Positions 17,176 through 26,440 of a stretch of 64,000 bases of DNA are shown in pieces. Position 1 is the stretch's first letter. Each line of letters starts with the position of its first letter. Made by a program: the position numbers and the translations under genes. Under the pieces are notes generated by a model. The model was not told the DNA's origin. It saw nothing but the letters and a program-made list of their open reading frames with translations, and ran no database searches. The DNA lies in the NCBI GenBank assembly GCA_963849105.1, contig CAWKGD010000006.1:1-64000 (forward strand), read 5' to 3'. The DNA comes from CAVRXQ01 sp963849105 (GTDB lineage: Bacteria; Actinomycetota; Acidimicrobiia; Acidimicrobiales; Bog-793).

Positions 17176-18687
17176 TCAACCGACACTCCGGCGAATCTTC
17201 GCCATCTCAGCGATCAAGTCAGAAAGGATCCTCGGGTTGTGTTTGATCAACAACGCGTCAGATGACAGCTCGTGGTGTGCGAGCTGCTCGATCGTCCGCG
17301 GCCGGAGGCGCAGACCGAGGATCTCCTCGATGGCGTCGATATCCGCACGAACGTCGCCCCAGGCGTCGTTCTTCTTCGCCAGCAAGGAAATGTTCGCGAC
17401 GTTGAGAAAGCGCCCCGCCCGCTCGAGGTCGGCGTCCAAGCTCGGATAGATCTCGCGGAGCATTCCCAGCTGAGCGGAGCTCAGTTCGCGCAGCGTTCGT
17501 CCGACCCCGATCAACTCCGGCGGCACGCCGATCGAATAGAAGCCGGCGGTGAACGTGATCGCCCGGGGGAGGACATGGTCCTCACTGCCGCGGGCGTAGG
17601 CCGCCAGGCCGATGTGCTGTTTGCGGTCGCGCCGCTTCGGTATCGACACGAAGAAGGCCTGCAGGTCGTCGGTCACCGCTCGCACGGTCTGTGCGTACAG
17701 CTTCCCGGATCGACGCGCGATCTCGACAAGTTCCGTCTGGGTAGCTGATTCGATCGAGACGGGTGGCGCGGTGGGGAGTGCGCGCTCGAGCTTCGCGATC
17801 GCCGATCGCACCTTCGTCGGCGGATGGTCGTATCGGAATGCTGACTGGATCGTCACAGTCCGGACTCCCCCGAACTCGCACAGGAACCGATCGACCGTCG
17901 ACGGGGTGAGGCCGCCACGAAAAGGAAGACCCCCCGGTCCGGCGATCGGGAAGACGGGTATCCGGTTCTTGTCCGCGAACTCGTAGAGCCGAGCGATCGC
18001 GACCTTGTTCGCGATCACGGTGGCAAGTAGCCCCGACGTGAGCGCCGGGTCAGAGCACGCCAAAAACGGGCGAATGTACTCCGGGCGACGCGCGAAATGT
18101 TTCTCGTGCATCGCGACGTACTCGGTCAGGATCTCCGCCGCGCGGTGTTGCGTCTCGACGCTCTCGAGGAGCGGGATCAATTCGAGGTAATCGGAGTTTG
18201 CCCGCTGACCAGACGTGAACTCTTTCGATTTGAATCGGGAGAGCTTTTGAAAGAGCAGTTGCATGTGGATCAACTGATTCGCGCGCTCGGTCAGAGGCAG
18301 GATGACTTCGAACAGCGGCCGCTCGTGCAGATCGAGGTCCCGCGCGAGGTCCTCGCTGCTGAGGACCACCGTCATCGCCTGGAGCAGGCTGTAACCCTTC
18401 TCCGCCCAGATGTTGGGAACACGGAAGGTGAGAAACTTCTCCCGACCGAGATGCTTCCTCGAGAAGTAGTCGAAGTGCTCAGCAAACAAGCGGTCGATGA
18501 CGGCCGCGTCGGCGTGTTTTCCTTCCCAGTCCCACATGTACTCGCTAACGCCGAGCTCTCGGAAGCAGAAGGCAACCTCGGCGAGTTCCTCGTGATAGCC
18601 GATGAACGGCGAACCCGTCCCGTTCCATGCCGGCGCGCTGGCGTTGTCGGGATGCTGCGTCGCCATCGTCGCGGGAATCGACCTCAC
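17176..18687 (-). CDS. ppcA: Phosphoenolpyruvate carboxylase, archaeal type
   Basis: This 503-residue protein matches the short, archaeal-type PEP carboxylase family, about half the size of the usual bacterial enzyme. It forms oxaloacetate from PEP and bicarbonate, refilling the TCA cycle. The N-terminal signature IPATMATQHPDN is diagnostic. Other conserved pieces are GYHEELAEVAFCF, WDWEGKHAD and ERANQLIHMQ. GTG 18687 has aaaggga eight bases upstream. It lies 58 bases after an AlaC-like aminotransferase on the same strand, so the two may be co-transcribed. The frame is complete with no sign of decay. Confidence 0.88.
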   Translation of the reverse strand: MRSIPATMATQHPDNASAPAWNGTGSPFIGYHEELAEVAFCFRELGVSEYMWDWEGKHADAAVIDRLFAEHFDYFSRKHLGREKFLTFRVPNIWAEKGYSLLQAMTVVLSSEDLARDLDLHERPLFEVILPLTERANQLIHMQLLFQKLSRFKSKEFTSGQRANSDYLELIPLLESVETQHRAAEILTEYVAMHEKHFARRPEYIRPFLACSDPALTSGLLATVIANKVAIARLYEFADKNRIPVFPIAGPGGLPFRGGLTPSTVDRFLCEFGGVRTVTIQSAFRYDHPPTKVRSAIAKLERALPTAPPVSIESATQTELVEIARRSGKLYAQTVRAVTDDLQAFFVSIPKRRDRKQHIGLAAYARGSEDHVLPRAITFTAGFYSIGVPPELIGVGRTLRELSSAQLGMLREIYPSLDADLERAGRFLNVANISLLAKKNDAWGDVRADIDAIEEILGLRLRPRTIEQLAHHELSSDALLIKHNPRILSDLIAEMAKIRRSVG

Positions 18688-18745
18688 GCCGGATCCCTTT
18701 CCGACCGTCGACTCGATGTCGACGTCATGCGGTCACAAACAGCAT

Positions 18746-19942
18746 TCACAGCTTCGAGAGAGTTCGGCGCAGCGCACGCACCGCTTGGGCGATGCGCTGT
18801 TCGTTTTCGATGAGCGCAAACCGTACGTAGTGTTCCCCGTCTGGACCGAATCCGATGCCCGGTGAGGTCGCGACGCCCGCCTCTTCGACGAGCCACTTCG
18901 AGAACCTGAGCGAATCCATCTCCGCGTACGGCTCGGGAATCCTCGCCCAGACGAACATCGTCCCCTTCGGTTTGCGTGCCGCCCAACCGATCGAATCGAG
19001 TCCCGCACACAGTGCGTCGCGTCGCCGTTCGTAGACCGCGCTGACGGCGCTTGGGAACTCCGGATCCTCGTTCATGGCAACGATCGCCGCGATCTGAACG
19101 GGCTGGAAGGTGCCATAGTCGAGGTAGCTCTTCAGCTTCGTCAGCGCCTGGACGATCTCTGTGTTTCCGACGACGAACGCGACCCGCCACCCCGCCATCG
19201 AGAACGACTTCGACATCGAATAGAGCTCGACCGCGACGTCAGACGCCGCCGGCACCTCGAGGATCGACGGCGGACGGTAGCCGTCGAAGGCGATGTCAGC
19301 GTACGCGAAGTCGTGGACGAGAACGACCTCGTGTTCACGAGCAAAGTCGACGAATGTCGCCATGGTCTCCAAGCTGACGCATCTCGTCGTCGGGTTGTGC
19401 GGAAAAGAGAGCACGATCACTTTTGGCTTCGGGGACGCCGACTGCCATGCGTCGCGAAGGCGGTCGGGGTATGTCGAGTCGGTCGTGTCCTCGTTCGTTC
19501 GATCGTCTCCGAATCCGATCGCCCGCACTGCGGCCCCGGCGAACGCTGGGGCAAAGGCATGGATCGGGTACGAGGGGCCAGGGACCAAAACGACGTCCCC
19601 GGTCGTGACGAGAACCCACATCAAGTGAGCGAGGCCCTCTTTCGCACCGATCGTCGTCACGACCTGGCGGTCCGGATCGATCGTCACGCCGAAGCGCCGC
19701 AGGTACAAATCCGAGACGGCGCGCCGCAGGTTCGGGATCCCCCGCGACGAGGAGTACCGGTGATTGCGCGGGTTGCGCACCGCTTCCACAAGCTTGTCCA
19801 CCGCGATTTCCGGCGAGGCCAGGTCGGGGTTGCCGAAACCGAGGTCGACTACGTCGACCCCAACACGTCGAGAGGCGAGCTTTAAGGCTTCGACCTCAGC
19901 AAAGACGTAAGGGGGTAGCGCGCCGACGCGTCGGATCTCCAT
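18746..19942 (-). CDS. alaC: Alanine aminotransferase (AlaC-like), PLP-dependent
   Basis: This 398-residue class I/II aminotransferase resembles E. coli AlaC throughout: LPPYVFAEVEALKLASRR, VVDLGFGNPD, YSSSRGIPNLRRA and SMSKSFSMAGWR, with the PLP lysine near residue 244 and a final RFALIEN. It should interconvert alanine and pyruvate with glutamate/2-oxoglutarate. The related LL-diaminopimelate aminotransferases are an alternative but the match to AlaC is closer. ATG 19942 is chosen; a TTG two codons upstream is possible. It lies upstream of the PEP carboxylase on the same strand. Confidence 0.87.
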   Translation of the reverse strand: MEIRRVGALPPYVFAEVEALKLASRRVGVDVVDLGFGNPDLASPEIAVDKLVEAVRNPRNHRYSSSRGIPNLRRAVSDLYLRRFGVTIDPDRQVVTTIGAKEGLAHLMWVLVTTGDVVLVPGPSYPIHAFAPAFAGAAVRAIGFGDDRTNEDTTDSTYPDRLRDAWQSASPKPKVIVLSFPHNPTTRCVSLETMATFVDFAREHEVVLVHDFAYADIAFDGYRPPSILEVPAASDVAVELYSMSKSFSMAGWRVAFVVGNTEIVQALTKLKSYLDYGTFQPVQIAAIVAMNEDPEFPSAVSAVYERRRDALCAGLDSIGWAARKPKGTMFVWARIPEPYAEMDSLRFSKWLVEEAGVATSPGIGFGPDGEHYVRFALIENEQRIAQAVRALRRTLSKL

Positions 19943-20070
19943 CGGCAAAAACTACCGGGCCGGGATTTGATGCTGTGAAGAGGACCGGGCGGGCGACGCT
20001 TGGCCGACGAGATAGCGAGGTTTGCGGCCCGCCGAGGAGCGGAGGCGTCGCTGCTGTTACGACGACGACA

Positions 20071-20376
20071 TCAGCTGGCGCTCTCGTACGTGCCGCGGAC
20101 GTCGAGGTTGCGGAAGATCACCGGGCTCTCAGCGAGGCTCGCGAATCGCTCGGCGAACTGCGTCACGGTGGGATTGCGTGAGTTCTCCATCGCCTCCTCG
20201 TACGAATCGAATTCGACGATCGTCATATAGCGACCCGGGTTGTCACGATCCGCTGTTTCAATGCTCCGTCTTGCGAGCATCGTCCCTTCCATCTCGGTCA
20301 TCAGTTCCCCGACGAGCGCGTCGACCTCGTCGATCCTCGCCGTCGAAAACTCGATGATCTGTATAAAACCCGACAT
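20071..20376 (-). CDS. Small ABM-fold monooxygenase-like protein
   Basis: This 101-residue protein has a ferredoxin-like alpha/beta dimer pattern: FIQIIEFSTARIDEVDALV, GTMLARRSIETADRDNPGRY and MTIVEFDSYEEAMENS, ending in FRNLDVRGTYE. The layout fits antibiotic-biosynthesis-monooxygenase or Dabb-like proteins, which are often of unknown substrate. ATG 20376 has gagaggag upstream. It stands alone between alaC and a MarR gene. Confidence 0.6.
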   Translation of the reverse strand: MSGFIQIIEFSTARIDEVDALVGELMTEMEGTMLARRSIETADRDNPGRYMTIVEFDSYEEAMENSRNPTVTQFAERFASLAESPVIFRNLDVRGTYESAS

Positions 20377-20552
20377 GTTCTGCTCCTCTCATTGAGGCGA
20401 ACCTCGGCTTTTCCGACACCGCTCTGTCCTAGCGGGCATGGAACGTGTATTCAATGTCCGCTCCACGCGGTTCGCAACGGGGAAGATCGAGTATCCGGCA
20501 CAGGCGACCTCGCGGATTACGCACGGTACCTGACACGTCAACAAGTTCCCCG
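20377..20552. other. Divergent intergenic region
   Basis: This separates the minus-strand ABM-fold gene from the plus-strand MarR gene and should hold both promoters. I see no clear palindrome that would mark a MarR operator. Confidence 0.3.
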
Positions 20553-21026
20553 ATGAGATGGCTCAGCACCGACGAGCAGCGGGCGTGACGGAACTACCGC
20601 AGGATGCGACAGCTCCTCGATCTCCAACTCGCCCGCGATCTTGACCGGCACTCCGGATTGTCCGAACCCGACTACGACGTGTTGTGGACCCTCACCGAAC
20701 GCGAGGACACGCGCTGGCGCATCGGCGACCTCGCGGCGCGGCTGTTGTGGTCGACGAGCCGGCTCGCGCACCATCTCGGCCGGATGGGAGCCCGCGGCCT
20801 CGTCGCGCGCGAGCCAGCCGCTGACTACGGGCGCGGCGCGACGGTGACGCTCACCGGGCGCGGGCGGTCGGTGCTCGAACAATCGGCGCCGTTCCACGCC
20901 CGCTCCGTGCGCGAGCACTTCGTCGACCTGCCGAGCCCCGACGAGCTGGACTGCCTCTCCCGGATCGGTGCCCGCGCCATCGAGCACCTCGCGCCTGATT
21001 CGAAGCCGCCAACCGAGCGAATCTGA
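20553..21026 (+). pseudogene. MarR-family regulator interrupted by an in-frame TGA
   Basis: From ATG 20553 the frame reads MRWLSTDEQRA, then TGA at 20586-20588, then RNYRRMRQLLDLQLARDL and a complete winged-helix MarR domain (GLSEPDYDVLWTL, RIGDLAARLLWSTSRLAHHL, RMGARGLVARE, RGATVTLTGRG). Relatives of this family carry Trp exactly where the TGA sits, so one G-to-A change explains it. Translation could restart at ATG 20604, giving 140 residues that retain the DNA-binding domain but lack the first dimer helix. It may be a recent null allele, a shortened active protein or a sequencing error. Confidence 0.7.
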
Positions 21027-21224
21027 TCGCCGTTTCGGCAAGCACCAAATTCTGCGGCGGGCACGTCGCGGCGCACGAAAATCGCCTCACGCGCCCGCCT
21101 CTGTGGATGACCCTGTTCGCATTTTGGGGACGGAATGGGGATCAATTGGGTACGGAAAAATTTCCCTGTAGATAAATCGTGGATCTCGCGAAATCTCTTG
21201 ACCTCTTCGCGCGACCGGAGCAAA

Positions 21225-21530
21225 GTGCACGTCACCAAGGCCGAGATGGCTCATACGGACGGGTTGAACGGCCCTCCCGCAAGGGTGGACGAGCGGCCCG
21301 AAAACGGGGGACAACGGAGCCGAGGAGGTAGGCAGGACGCGGGGCACGGACCCCCTTCGGGAGGGCGCCGACGTCGCGGGGCCGTCGAGAGGCGGCCTGC
21401 CGGCTGGGAGCCGCAAGGTGAACAGCAAGGCGCCTGTCGCCAGGCAGTGGTCCCGGGAAGTACGGACGGCTCCGGCCGAACGGCTACCCGGGACCATGCC
21501 GCGTCTGGGCCTGGTTCAACCATCGTTTCT
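21225..21530 (+). ncRNA. Putative HEARO/omega RNA (IscB-type guide RNA), orphan
   Basis: A segment of about 300 bases is dense in stable hairpins and poor in convincing codons. Examples are CCCG-AAAA-CGGG near 21297, CGGC-TGGGA-GCCG near 21401, GCCTG-TCGC-CAGGC near 21432, and a 9-bp stem GGTCCCGGG/CCCGGGACC enclosing AAGTACGG and CCGAACGG near 21449-21495. The elements caccaag, tacgg, gggacaacggagccg and the final cccgggaagtacgg hairpin fit what I remember of the HEARO consensus, the guide RNA of IscB nucleases. No IscB reading frame follows; an MFS gene starts 30 bases later. The guide would lie just upstream of about 21225. The assignment rests on memory and needs a covariance search. Confidence 0.5.
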
Positions 21531-21559
21531 GTCCACGTAATAAGTAGCGTCTGGGCGCG

Positions 21560-22909
21560 GTGGACGACGGAGAGCGCACGCAGCGGTATCTCCGCATCCT
21601 GCTCGTCCTGCTCGTCCCGGCCGCGTTCTTCAATGGCTTCGACGGTGAGCTACGGTCCCTCCTGCTCCCCCAGCTCCAGCACACCTTCCACGTGCGCCTG
21701 GCGACGATCGGGCTGGCGAACATCCCGATCGGCGCTGGCCAGTTCGTCGCCTTCTTCGCCATCCGCCTCGCCGACCGCATCGGCAGGCGACCGCTACTGC
21801 TCGTCTCGCTCTTCGGTTACGCGGCGTTCACCGGCTGCACCGCGGCCTCGCAGAGCGTCTGGATGTTCGCCCTTTTTCAGTTCTTCAGCCAGATGTTCGC
21901 CGGCACGGAGTACGCGCTGGCGGTCATCGTCGTCCTCGAGGAGTTCCCGGCAGCAAGACGCGGCCGCGCCCTCGGCGGCCTGCTCGTCGCCCAGGCGATC
22001 AGTGTCGTGGCGGCGGCGGGGCTCCTCGGCGCCGGATTGCTGCACACCCCGCTCGGCTGGCGCTCCTTCTACCTGATCGGCATCGTCCCGGCCCTCGTGA
22101 TCGGCGTCGCCCGCCGGTACATGAAAGAGACCGCCACCTTCACCGCCGCGCGGGGGCACCTGCCGAAGCGCGAACCGGTGAGGGCCGTGTTCGAACCACC
22201 CTGGCGACGGCGCGTGCTTGGTCTCGGCGTCGTCTCTTTGCTCGTGAAGATCCCGGTCACCGCGGGAGCAGGGTGGTGGGTCTACTACGCCGAGCACGAG
22301 CGGCACTTTTCGACCGGGCTCGTCGCCCTTTTTCTCGGCGTCGCGTTCGGGCTCGGGACGAGCGGCTACTACGTCTGTGGCTGGCTCATCGACCGCTTCG
22401 GCCGCCGCCCGATCGCCTCGATCTTTCTCGTCTGTGCCTTCGGGGCGGGCTTCAGCCTCTTCCAGACCGGTTCGAAGCCGGCGAACTTCGCCCTTTTGCT
22501 CACGGCCGTCTTCTTCGGCCTGGGGGTCGGCCCGGCGCTGTCGGCTCTTTCGGCGGAATCGTTCCCGACCCGCATCCGTGCCCAGGCCTCGGCAATAGTC
22601 GGGAACGGCTTCGCGAACACCGGCGAACTCAGCGGGCCGGCGCTCGTCGGTTTGCTCGGCGAACGCGGTGGGCTGATCGGGAGCGTCGGCGGCACGGTGA
22701 GCACGCTCGCGTTCCTGCTCCCGATCGCGGTGCCGGTGCTCTGGTGGTTCGTGCCCGAGACAAAGGGCACCGATCTCTCCGCCGTACCGGGCGACGTCTC
22801 TCCGGATCCCGAACATTCCGAAGGCAATTCCCGTCCGCCGCCGCGGACGGAATCTGATCTCGACAGCAGCGTCGCGGAAACCGCGACAACCGACCTCGCC
22901 GGCGAATAG
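21560..22909 (+). CDS. MFS transporter, metabolite:H+ symporter type
   Basis: This 449-residue, 12-helix major facilitator protein carries the loop motif RLADRIGRRPLLLVSL between helices 2 and 3 and again LIDRFGRRPIASI in the second half. The PETKG motif at the end of helix 12 is typical of sugar and organic-acid transporters. A polar 45-residue tail follows. The substrate cannot be told from sequence. GTG 21560 is the only start that keeps helix 1 whole, but no ribosome site is clear. The gene begins immediately after the structured RNA-like segment, which might supply its leader. Confidence 0.82.
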   Translation: MDDGERTQRYLRILLVLLVPAAFFNGFDGELRSLLLPQLQHTFHVRLATIGLANIPIGAGQFVAFFAIRLADRIGRRPLLLVSLFGYAAFTGCTAASQSVWMFALFQFFSQMFAGTEYALAVIVVLEEFPAARRGRALGGLLVAQAISVVAAAGLLGAGLLHTPLGWRSFYLIGIVPALVIGVARRYMKETATFTAARGHLPKREPVRAVFEPPWRRRVLGLGVVSLLVKIPVTAGAGWWVYYAEHERHFSTGLVALFLGVAFGLGTSGYYVCGWLIDRFGRRPIASIFLVCAFGAGFSLFQTGSKPANFALLLTAVFFGLGVGPALSALSAESFPTRIRAQASAIVGNGFANTGELSGPALVGLLGERGGLIGSVGGTVSTLAFLLPIAVPVLWWFVPETKGTDLSAVPGDVSPDPEHSEGNSRPPPRTESDLDSSVAETATTDLAGE

Positions 22910-23344
22910 GGAAAAGCGAACAGCAGGGAAAAGCGATTTCACGTTCGTGCCAATTGTTTCCCTCGCACATCTGACGAGCGGCTCGGGGCTCGATGATCGC
23001 CGCCACTGCGCGAAGCAGTCACCTGGTCGCTCATGGCAGGACCGGGTTGGCGTCGAGCGGAGCCCATGTCGGGCTGCCGCATTGATCGCGGTCTCAGGAG
23101 CACGTGCTGCTCGACGGGCGTCGTTCGCGCCTGGGATCTCGATCGCGCACAGACGGCGCGGTACGCCAATTTCGGTGGCACGGGTTCGATCACCCATAGG
23201 CCAAAGACACCGATTCGTGCCGAAAAAAGACTGAATCGGTACCACGAATGGGTCGTATTGCAGAAAAGGGAAAGCGCAATAGCTTTCCCGGCGCACGGCA
23301 GCGCTGTGGTGCGCCGGGGACGTTTATCGCTTGAGAGGATCGCC
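22910..23344. other. Intergenic upstream of the pilus motor genes
   Basis: The plus-strand frame continuing into pilB from 23033 is open but lacks codon bias before 23345. No repeat or RNA is seen. It presumably holds the promoter of pilB-pilC. Confidence 0.4.
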
Positions 23345-25216
23345 ATGAAGCTCCGCCGCGCCAAGCACGTGGTGCAAGAGGCGAACGAGCACGACCAAAA
23401 GCGCCCCAGGGACAATCCCGGCGCTGTCGCGACCGCTGAGGGAACGCTCGGCGATTCGGGACCAGGCTCGAACGGCGCCTCCACAGCTGCGTTTGCGGGC
23501 GCGACCTCGACCTTGACACTGAACGAAACGGTCGAAAAGACGACGGTCCGCATCGGCGAGCTCCTCTTGGAGCGTGGGCTCGCGAACGAGGCGCAGATCG
23601 ACCAAGCCCTGGCCCGTCAGCGGGAGGCCGGCGGACGGCTTGGAGAGATCCTCGTCGACATGGGGGTCGTCGGGGAGCGCTCGCTCGCCGAAGTTCTCGC
23701 CTGGAAGTTCGACATGCCGGAGTGCGACCTGCGCACCCAGGCTCCCCATCCAGAGGCGCTCGCGCTCGTACCCGATGCGATCGCTCGCGAGCAGCTCGCG
23801 TTGCCCGTCAGCCTGAGCGGCGACGATCTTTTCGTCGCCGTCGCCGAACCGAGTGACGATCTCCAGCGGTTGCTCGCCGAGACGACGCACAAACGCATCC
23901 ACATGATGCTCGTGCCATTGAGCGATGTCCGCCAGGCGATCGACGCCAGCTATGTCGCGCTCGGAGACGTCTCGTCGCTCGTCGAGGTCTACGAAACGAT
24001 CGAAACGGGACGCCGTCGCGGCCCCGAGGCGCCTGAAGTCGAGACGATCGCCGACGACGCGCCGGTCGTGAGGGTCGTGAACCGCATCCTTACCCAGGCC
24101 CTCCGCGATCGCGCTTCGGATGTCCACCTCGAGCCACAAGAAGATGGGATGCGCGTCCGCTACCGCATCGATGGCGTCATGAAGGACATGCTGGCGCTGC
24201 CGCCCGCAATGGGCGTCGGGCTCGTCAATCGCATCAAGATCATGGCCGACATGAACATCGTCGAAAAGCGCAGGCCTCAAGACGGCCAGATCACGACGAA
24301 CATCGACAACCGCTCGGTCGACGTCCGCGTCTCGACGATCTCGACGATCTTCGGCGAGACGTGCGTCCTGCGCATTCTCGATAAGACAAGATCGATCCTC
24401 AGTTTGTCTCGCCTCGGCATGCCGAATGACCTCCTCCACTCGTACTCGGAAGTCATCCGGGTGCCGTTCGGCATGATCGTCTGTGCCGGTCCGACTGGGA
24501 GCGGCAAGACGACGACGCTTTATGCCACTTTGAACGAGCTCAACGAGTCGTCCCGCAACATCATGACCATCGAGGACCCGGTCGAATATGTCTTCTCCTC
24601 GATGAACCAGATCCAGACGAATGAGCAGGCCGGCCTCACGTTCGCGACCGGCCTGAAGTCGATCCTTCGACAGGATCCCGACATCATCCTCGTCGGCGAG
24701 ATCCGAGACGTCGAGACGGCGCGCATCGCCGTGCAATCGGCGATGACCGGTCACCTCGTGACTTCGTCACTGCACGCGACCGATGCCATCACCGCACTGC
24801 TCCGCTTCTACGACATGGGTGTCGAGCCCTTCCTCGTCGCGGCGTCGATGATCGCCGTCGTCAGCCAGCGCCTCGTCCGCCGGACCTGCCCGTCCTGCAA
24901 GACGCCATACCGGCCAACACCCGAGGAGCTCGCGTTCTACGAAGAGTCCGAGGGACCCGAAAAGACCGTCTTCTTGCGCGGATCAGGCTGCAACTTCTGC
25001 GCGCAAACCGGGTACCTGGAGCGCATCGGCGTCTACGAGCTGCTCCGGGTAACGCCGGCGATCAAGCGGCTGATCATCTCGAACGGCACCGACGACGAGT
25101 TCCGCAAGGTGGCCCAGCAAGAAGGGGTGCGGTCGCTTCGCCAGCAGGCGATCGAGCTCGTCGCGCAAGACGTGACAACTGTCGGCGAAGTCATGCGAAG
25201 CATCTACACGCTGTAA
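23345..25216 (+). CDS. pilB: Type IV pilus extension ATPase PilB
   Basis: This 623-residue GspE/PilB ATPase powers pilin polymerisation from the cytoplasmic face. After a variable tail of about 60 residues comes the N1D/MshEN domain (RIGELLLERGLANEAQIDQAL). The RecA-like domain carries Walker A GPTGSGKTT near 382 and Walker B DIILVGEIRD near 446. A zinc-binding tetracysteine (CPSC near 514, CNFC near 549) is typical of extension, not retraction, motors. ATG 23345 follows gagagga; the open frame extends upstream but is not used. PilC begins nine bases after the stop. Confidence 0.93.
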   Translation: MKLRRAKHVVQEANEHDQKRPRDNPGAVATAEGTLGDSGPGSNGASTAAFAGATSTLTLNETVEKTTVRIGELLLERGLANEAQIDQALARQREAGGRLGEILVDMGVVGERSLAEVLAWKFDMPECDLRTQAPHPEALALVPDAIAREQLALPVSLSGDDLFVAVAEPSDDLQRLLAETTHKRIHMMLVPLSDVRQAIDASYVALGDVSSLVEVYETIETGRRRGPEAPEVETIADDAPVVRVVNRILTQALRDRASDVHLEPQEDGMRVRYRIDGVMKDMLALPPAMGVGLVNRIKIMADMNIVEKRRPQDGQITTNIDNRSVDVRVSTISTIFGETCVLRILDKTRSILSLSRLGMPNDLLHSYSEVIRVPFGMIVCAGPTGSGKTTTLYATLNELNESSRNIMTIEDPVEYVFSSMNQIQTNEQAGLTFATGLKSILRQDPDIILVGEIRDVETARIAVQSAMTGHLVTSSLHATDAITALLRFYDMGVEPFLVAASMIAVVSQRLVRRTCPSCKTPYRPTPEELAFYEESEGPEKTVFLRGSGCNFCAQTGYLERIGVYELLRVTPAIKRLIISNGTDDEFRKVAQQEGVRSLRQQAIELVAQDVTTVGEVMRSIYTL

Positions 25217-25225
25217 GGACTGACG

Positions 25226-26440
25226 ATGGCGCACAAGTACAAGTACACGGCGATCGACAAGCTCGGAAACCCCGTTTCGGGGATGCTCTCTGCGTCGAGC
25301 GCAGGCATCGCCCGACTCGAGGTGTCGGGTCTCGGTCTTCAACCCGTCGCAATCGAACAGCGGAAAACGCTTCTTGAATTCGAGATCACGCGAAAGAAGG
25401 TCAAGCCGGCGTTAGTGATGTCCTTCTCGCGCCAGCTCGGGGTATTCATCCGTTCGGGCATCCCGATCATCGATGCACTCGAGATCATCGAAAGCGACAC
25501 TTCGGACAAGCTCTTCAAGCGAACGCTCTCAGAGATGAGTGCGTCGCTCCAAGCAGGTGAATCATTCGCTAGCGCTGCTCGGGCACATCCCGAGGCATTT
25601 CCCTTTTACTTCATCGGCATGCTCGAGTCTGCCGAACTCGCCGGCAATCTCGATTCGGTGTTGATCCAGCTTGCCGAGTACATGGAGCGCGACCAGGAGG
25701 CGAGGAAGAAGATCACGGCCGCGCTCATCTACCCGATGATCGTTCTCGTGATGGCGATCATCGTCGTCATCGTGCTCGCCACGTTCGTCCTGCCGAAGTT
25801 CAAAACCTTTTTCTCCCAGCTCAATGCGAAGCTGCCTTTAGTGACACGAATGCTCCTGGCAATCACAAATTTCATCTCGGGTCATTACCTGATCCTGTTG
25901 GGCGCAATCGCAGCTGTCATCATCGGCTTCATCGCGACGTTGAAGTCGAAAAGGGGACGAGCCTGGCTCGACTCGGTTGTATTGAAGATCCCGGTCCTCG
26001 GCGACCTCGTCGTTCACATCCTCATTGAACGCATCTGTCGCATCCTCGCCTCGATGTCCGAGACCGGCGTTCCCCTCCCAGACGCGATGGCAGTCACCTC
26101 GGAATCCGTCTCGAATGACGTCTTCAAGAAGGGCCTCGACCACGTCCGAACCGAAATGATCGAAGGCCGCGGCCTCGCCGAGCCGGTGGAAACGTCCGGT
26201 ATCTTCCCGCTCGCGGCCCGCCAGATGATCCGCGTTGGCGAGGTAACAGGCACACTCGAGGACCAGCTGCAGGTGGCCGCGGATTACTACCAACGTGAGC
26301 TCGACTTCAAGCTGAAAAAGTTCACGGCCCTTTTCGAGCCGATCATCATCGTCGCCATGGGCGTCATCGTCGGTTTCGTAGCGATCGCCCTCATCTCAGC
26401 GATGTACGGCATCTACAACCAGGTGCACGTCACCTCGTAG
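25226..26440 (+). CDS. pilC: Type IV pilus platform protein PilC
   Basis: This 404-residue inner-membrane platform protein is of the GspF/PilC family. Two cytoplasmic F domains are present: FSRQLGVFIRSGIPIIDALEII around residue 70, and RICRILASMSETGVPLPDAM around residue 272. Each is followed by membrane helices, including ALIYPMIVLVMAIIVVIVL and a last helix near the C-terminus with the family motif FTALFEPIIIVAMGVIVG. It couples the PilB and PilT motors to the growing pilus. ATG 25226 is preceded by aaggact. The length is normal. Confidence 0.93.
   Translation: MAHKYKYTAIDKLGNPVSGMLSASSAGIARLEVSGLGLQPVAIEQRKTLLEFEITRKKVKPALVMSFSRQLGVFIRSGIPIIDALEIIESDTSDKLFKRTLSEMSASLQAGESFASAARAHPEAFPFYFIGMLESAELAGNLDSVLIQLAEYMERDQEARKKITAALIYPMIVLVMAIIVVIVLATFVLPKFKTFFSQLNAKLPLVTRMLLAITNFISGHYLILLGAIAAVIIGFIATLKSKRGRAWLDSVVLKIPVLGDLVVHILIERICRILASMSETGVPLPDAMAVTSESVSNDVFKKGLDHVRTEMIEGRGLAEPVETSGIFPLAARQMIRVGEVTGTLEDQLQVAADYYQRELDFKLKKFTALFEPIIIVAMGVIVGFVAIALISAMYGIYNQVHVTS

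Noticed and set aside
21225..21530. RNase P RNA, tmRNA or group II intron
   Set aside because: The gaggaaagtcc RNase P signature, a tmRNA acceptor and an intron domain V are all absent.
21135..21560. Protein-coding frames over the structured segment
   Set aside because: Frames on both strands change composition, lack domains, and coincide with stable hairpins better explained as RNA.
21794..23296. Long minus-strand open frame opposite the MFS gene
   Set aside because: Composition is Arg/Glu/Asp shadow coding; the plus-strand MFS motifs are unambiguous.
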